A stretch of 33,705 nt of DNA. Source: Actinomycetes bacterium (GTDB taxonomy: Bacteria; Actinomycetota; Actinomycetes; S36-B12; UBA5976). The translations under genes and the position numbers were made by a program. Shown here one piece after another: positions 30,865 through 33,705 of the stretch (position 1 is its first letter; each line of letters opens with the position of its first letter). Below the pieces are notes generated by a model, which was not told where the DNA came from, did not search any database, and saw only the letters and a program-made list of their open reading frames with translations. The stretch is from the NCBI GenBank assembly GCA_021814565.1, contig JAKAIC010000012.1:1-33705 (forward strand), read 5' to 3'.

Positions 30865-31458
30865 GTGACCTCCAACCGCGAGTTGCGACCGATCCTGCGG
30901 GCCCAGCGCGCCGCTATCGAGATGGAACACGACGAACGCTCAGTGCGCCTGGCTGATGCTGTGATGTCACATCCCATCATCGCGGCTATGCCGGTGGGCT
31001 CCTGGGTGACCTGCTATTCCAGCTACCGCGACGAGCCTCCCACTCGTGTGCTGCTGCAGCGGCTCTGCGATGCCGGTTATGAAGTGCTGGTGCCGGCGGT
31101 CGTGGGCGAACATCTGCACTGGCACGACGTCACCGGTGAGGTTGACGATCCCAGGGCCTGGACGCTGGACTCCTACGGCATCCCGCGCCCGACCACGCCG
31201 GAGATTGCCACCAGTCCCAGCGAACTGCTGGCCCTGGGCGTCCGTGTCATCATCACCCCCGGTCTGGGCATGGAGCGCAGCGGGGCACGGATCGGGCAGG
31301 GCGGCGGCTACTACGACCGCTTCTACGAGCACATCCCGCGCTTCGCGGCGGGGGGTCCGTTCCGGCTCGGCATCACGCATTTCGGTGGATTGCTGCCCGA
31401 TGGCACCATCGAACTCAAGCCGCACGACCAATTGGTCGACGACGTCATCGAGGGCTAG
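30865..31458 (+). CDS. 5-formyltetrahydrofolate cyclo-ligase
   Basis: Converts 5-formyl-THF to 5,10-methenyl-THF with ATP, recycling a storage folate. The 197-residue product has N-terminal RPILRAQRAAI, the MP-VGSWVTCYSSYRDEP segment, and the defining ITPGLGMERSGARIGQGGGY followed by YDRFYE. GTG 30865 has GAGGA about 7 nt upstream. The frame is open from further upstream, including ATG 30751, but that would begin inside the divergent promoter and add unrelated residues. It is divergent from galU, as in mycobacterial Rv0992c/galU. Confidence 0.93.
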   Translation: MTSNRELRPILRAQRAAIEMEHDERSVRLADAVMSHPIIAAMPVGSWVTCYSSYRDEPPTRVLLQRLCDAGYEVLVPAVVGEHLHWHDVTGEVDDPRAWTLDSYGIPRPTTPEIATSPSELLALGVRVIITPGLGMERSGARIGQGGGYYDRFYEHIPRFAAGGPFRLGITHFGGLLPDGTIELKPHDQLVDDVIEG

Positions 31459-31463
31459 GCGGG

Positions 31464-31829
31464 TCAGGAACCAAGACGCAGACCGAGTGCCGCGAGAGCG
31501 ATCCCCAGCACCATCACCGAGGCACCGTAGGTGATTGCCAGTTGGCGATTGGCCTTATGACGCAGGCGGTTCTCAATCTGACCCATGAAGCCGCTGAAGG
31601 TGGTGAGAGCACCGCAGAAGCCCGTCCCCAGCAACAGCAACAGGTCATGCGAGATGGCCCCGCGACGGGCAAGTGCGAACACCAGCCCCAGGATGAAGGC
31701 GCCCAGCAGGTTGACGAAGGCCGTGCCGTAGGGCACCCGTTCGCCGAAGCGCCGCACCGAGAAACGTTCGGAGTAGTAGCGGGCGAGTGCGCCCGTGGCA
31801 CCGCCGATGATCACCATGACGACCGTCAT
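31464..31829 (-). CDS. crcB: Fluoride channel subunit CrcB/Fluc (second copy)
   Basis: Fluc channels export fluoride passively as dual-topology dimers. The 121-residue product has four hydrophobic helices with GGATGALARYY (10-20), GTAFVNLLGAFILG and GFCGALTTFSGF, where the TTFS break coordinates the central Na+. ATG 31829 overlaps the upstream crcB stop by 4 nt. Paired crcB genes as here usually form heterodimers. It is the end of an OYE-crcB-crcB operon, convergent with 5-FCL. Confidence 0.92.
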   Translation of the reverse strand: MTVVMVIIGGATGALARYYSERFSVRRFGERVPYGTAFVNLLGAFILGLVFALARRGAISHDLLLLLGTGFCGALTTFSGFMGQIENRLRHKANRQLAITYGASVMVLGIALAALGLRLGS

Positions 31830-32245
31830 GTGCTCACGCTCCAGAGGGCGCGGGCCCCGTTGTTGCCTGCGCTGTAGGCAGCGATACCCAGCACCACGCT
31901 CCCCACCAGGTAGGCCAGCGCCACCGGCACTGCCAGATGGTTGAGTTCCACGACCAGGGTGGAGAAGGTGGTGAAACCGCCCAGGACGCCGGTCGCCAGG
32001 AAGGGTCGCCACACGCGAACCCACCACTTCTGATGGTGATGGGGATGCCCACCGTGACGTCCGACCACCTCACCGGCGACGAGCACCACACCCAGGGCGA
32101 AACAGCCCAGCAGGTTGGTGATGAACGTGGCGATCGGCAGGTCGCTCACGATGGCGGACGCCAGTCCCCAGCGTGCGACCGCACCGATGGCACCACCGAT
32201 GGCCACGGCCAGTGGCACCTCTACGGATTCGACGCGATTGGACAT
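31826..32245 (-). CDS. crcB: Fluoride channel subunit CrcB/Fluc (first copy)
   Basis: Partner of the downstream crcB. The 139-residue product has GGAIGAVARWGLA near the N-terminus, TFITNLLGCFALG and LGGFTTFSTLVVE with the conserved Na+-binding TTFS. A cytoplasmic or periplasmic His-rich loop (GRHGGHPHHHQKWW, about 62-75) is longer than usual. ATG 32245 lies 3 nt after the OYE stop. No fluoride riboswitch (crcB motif) was recognised upstream of the operon. Confidence 0.92.
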   Translation of the reverse strand: MSNRVESVEVPLAVAIGGAIGAVARWGLASAIVSDLPIATFITNLLGCFALGVVLVAGEVVGRHGGHPHHHQKWWVRVWRPFLATGVLGGFTTFSTLVVELNHLAVPVALAYLVGSVVLGIAAYSAGNNGARALWSVST

Positions 32246-32248
32246 CGG

Positions 32249-33313
32249 CTACACGGTTCTGCTGCGCATGAGCTGGTCGGGAATGTCGAGGTGATAGCCC
32301 AGCGCTTCGGCCGCCTGGTAAGGCCAACGCGGATTGCGCAGTGCTGCCCGCGCGATCATCACCGCGTCGGCATCCCCGTCCTCAAGGATGGAGTTGGCGG
32401 CCTGGGGGTCGGTGATGAGGCCCACGGATGCGGTGGCAATGCCTGTCGCCCTGCGGATGGCCGCACCGAAGGGCACCTGGTAGTGCGGACCAACCTTCAC
32501 CTGCTGTTCGTGGGCCAACCCGGCCGTGGAGACATCGAGCAGGTCGACGCCCTCCGCCTGCAACAGCTGCGCCAGCTTGATCGACTGATCGAGATCCCAG
32601 CCCCCCTCGATCCAGTCGGTGGCGGAGATCCGCACGAACAGCGGCATGCCCGCCGGCATGACCGCGCGCACCGCCTGCACCACCTCCATGAGCAGCCGAC
32701 AGCGGTTGTCGAAGCTACCGCCGTACTCGTCCGTGCGCTGGTTGCTGATGGGGCTCAGGAACTGGTGCAGCAGGTAACCGTGAGCCGCATGCAGTTCAAG
32801 CACATCAAAGCCCACGCTGATGGCGCGACGGGCCGCATCGGCAAAGGCCTGCACGATGAACGGCAGTTCGTGGCCTTCCAGGGCACGCGCCGTGGGATAG
32901 CCGTGATAGGCGTTGGCGCTGGGTCCCACCACCTGCCAGCCACCTTGCTCGGGGCCGGCGCCACCGCCAACCCAGTCAAGGTTGCGCGAGCCCTTGCGGC
33001 CGGCGTGCGCGAGCTGGATGCCGATGGGCGTTCCCATGGAGTGCACGAAGTCCACAACCGGACGCCAGGCCTCAGCCAGCTCGTCGTTCCACAGTCCGGG
33101 GCATCCGACGGAGATGCGCCCCTCGGGTACCACCGCCGTGGCCTCGGCCACGATGAGGCCCGGCCCACCGGTTGCGAAGCCACCGAGGTGCACGAGATGC
33201 CAGGTGCCCACCCGACCTTCGTCCGCGCTGTACTGGCACATGGGCGAGATCCAGATGCGGTTCTTGAGCGTCAGATCACGCAGCTCGAGCGGGTTGAACA
33301 GCGCCGGGGTCAT
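32249..33313 (-). CDS. NADH:flavin oxidoreductase / Old Yellow Enzyme (YqjM-like)
   Basis: FMN-dependent ene-reductases of this class reduce activated C=C bonds with NAD(P)H. The 354-residue product has the YqjM-type SPMCQYSADEG (Cys26 near the flavin), QLAHAGRKGS, the substrate-binding pair in ELHAAHGYLLHQF, GGSFDNRCR, and a C-terminal DAVMIARAALRNPRWPYQAA. ATG 33313 is preceded by GAGGAG with an 8-nt spacer. It is the first gene before the two crcB genes; the link to fluoride is unclear and may be only positional. Confidence 0.9.
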   Translation of the reverse strand: MTPALFNPLELRDLTLKNRIWISPMCQYSADEGRVGTWHLVHLGGFATGGPGLIVAEATAVVPEGRISVGCPGLWNDELAEAWRPVVDFVHSMGTPIGIQLAHAGRKGSRNLDWVGGGAGPEQGGWQVVGPSANAYHGYPTARALEGHELPFIVQAFADAARRAISVGFDVLELHAAHGYLLHQFLSPISNQRTDEYGGSFDNRCRLLMEVVQAVRAVMPAGMPLFVRISATDWIEGGWDLDQSIKLAQLLQAEGVDLLDVSTAGLAHEQQVKVGPHYQVPFGAAIRRATGIATASVGLITDPQAANSILEDGDADAVMIARAALRNPRWPYQAAEALGYHLDIPDQLMRSRTV

Positions 33314-33410
33314 GGCGGGAACTCCTCTGTGCGTCAGGGGCCGGGGAACGCCTCGAACTGACGTGCGCCAAGCCTAATCCGCGAGCGACGGTGGCCCGGA
33401 CGGGCCCGGA

Positions 33411-33416
33411 TATCCT
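33411..33416 (+). promoter_or_regulatory. Putative -10 box for yajQ
   Basis: TATCCT is 22 nt before the yajQ start, leaving room for a transcription start near 33423 and the Shine-Dalgarno AAGGAG at 33428-33433. No clear -35 was seen. Confidence 0.35.
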
Positions 33417-33438
33417 TGACCCGAGCTAAGGAGCAGCA

Positions 33439-33705
33439 ATGGCGGACAGCAGTTTCGACATCGTGAGCAAGGTCGATCGCATGGAGGTCGACAACGCTCT
33501 CAACCAGGCCAAGAAGGAACTCTCCCAGCGCTTCGATTTCAAGAACACCGGCGCCGACATCGACTGGAAGGGCGACGACGTCATCGAGCTGGTGGCCAAT
33601 TCCGAGGACCGCGTCAAGGCAGCGCTGGACGTGTTCAAGGAGAAGGTGGTGAAGCGCCAGCTCAGCCTCAAATGCATTGACGCCGGCGAGCCGCGCCTCT
33701 CGGGC
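33439..33705 (+). CDS. yajQ: YajQ-family nucleotide-binding protein, 3'-truncated by window edge
   Basis: YajQ proteins are small two-domain proteins; some bind cyclic di-GMP. The visible 89 codons read [20 protein letters not shown], then [17 protein letters not shown] and [20 protein letters not shown], the classic N-terminal half. AAGGAG lies 5 nt before the ATG. The rest of the gene is outside the window. Confidence 0.93.
   Translation, partial: MADSSFDIVSKVDRMEVDNALNQAKKELSQRFDFKNTGADIDWKGDDVIELVANSEDRVKAALDVFKEKVVKRQLSLKCIDAGEPRLSG

Noticed and set aside
31937-33361. 474-codon plus-strand open frame
   Set aside because: Antisense to crcB and the Old Yellow Enzyme gene; no domain seen.
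1-33705. CRISPR arrays, insertion sequences, integrases, rRNA genes
   Set aside because: Looked for regularly spaced repeats, transposase or integrase motifs and rRNA signatures; none found.

Overview
The window is high-GC actinobacterial DNA (Actinomycetota). This rests on gene content, on dense packing with 1-4 nt start/stop overlaps, on frequent GTG starts, and on several genes without a Shine-Dalgarno whose -10 box sits 6-8 nt before the start codon (leaderless style: metG, the IclR gene, the SepX/GlpR gene). Gene order supports it too. Positions 1-5778 carry rsmA(partial)-tatD-metG-rsmI with divergent pmt, and 27051-31458 carries sepX/glpR-rimJ-moeA/glp-galU with divergent 5-formyl-THF cyclo-ligase. 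Both blocks are familiar from other actinobacteria, for example the Rv0992c-Rv1010 part of the M. tuberculosis chromosome. No mobile-element genes, insertion sequences or CRISPR arrays were seen.

Layout. (1) 1-5778: rRNA/tRNA housekeeping genes and protein O-mannosyltransferase; no rpfB lies between tatD and rsmA, and a perfect nested 64-nt palindrome occupies that gap. (2) 5915-9348, minus strand: a complete osmoprotectant/quaternary-amine type ABC importer. (3) 9630-17269: an IclR regulator divergent from a tightly coupled six-gene operon: formaldehyde-activating-enzyme homologue (Fae), beta-hydroxyacid dehydrogenase, aldehyde dehydrogenase, a YgcW-like SDR, a YgcU-like FAD oxidase and an FGGY sugar kinase. 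A 22-bp sequence is shared (18/22) between the importer promoter and the iclR/fae intergenic region, so importer and catabolic operon may form one regulon. (4) 17334-18797: tRNA-Ala(CGC), then a structured putative non-coding RNA with terminator, a frameshifted Abi_2/AbiF-type HEPN gene, and on the other strand a decayed nucleotidyltransferase (AbiEii-like) remnant: a small eroded defence islet. (5) 18798-25815, minus strand: a six-subunit membrane complex related to hydrogenase-4/formate hydrogenlyase and complex I whose large subunit lacks all Ni-Fe cysteines (an Ehr-type complex, as in mycobacterial Rv0082-Rv0087). (6) 26216-27061: DMT-like membrane protein. (7) 27051-31458: SepX/GlpR, RimJ, a MoeA homologue with altered catalytic motifs that may be the division protein Glp, GalU and 5-FCL. 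(8) 31464-33313, minus strand: two CrcB/Fluc fluoride-channel subunits and an Old Yellow Enzyme. (9) 33439-end: YajQ (partial).

The most interesting material lies between the two conserved blocks: the Fae + YgcWU/kinase operon with its shared IclR operator, the ncRNA/HEPN abortive-infection locus beside a tRNA gene, and the non-hydrogenase Ehr complex. All functional assignments come from reading motifs and remembered family sequences; no database search was run.
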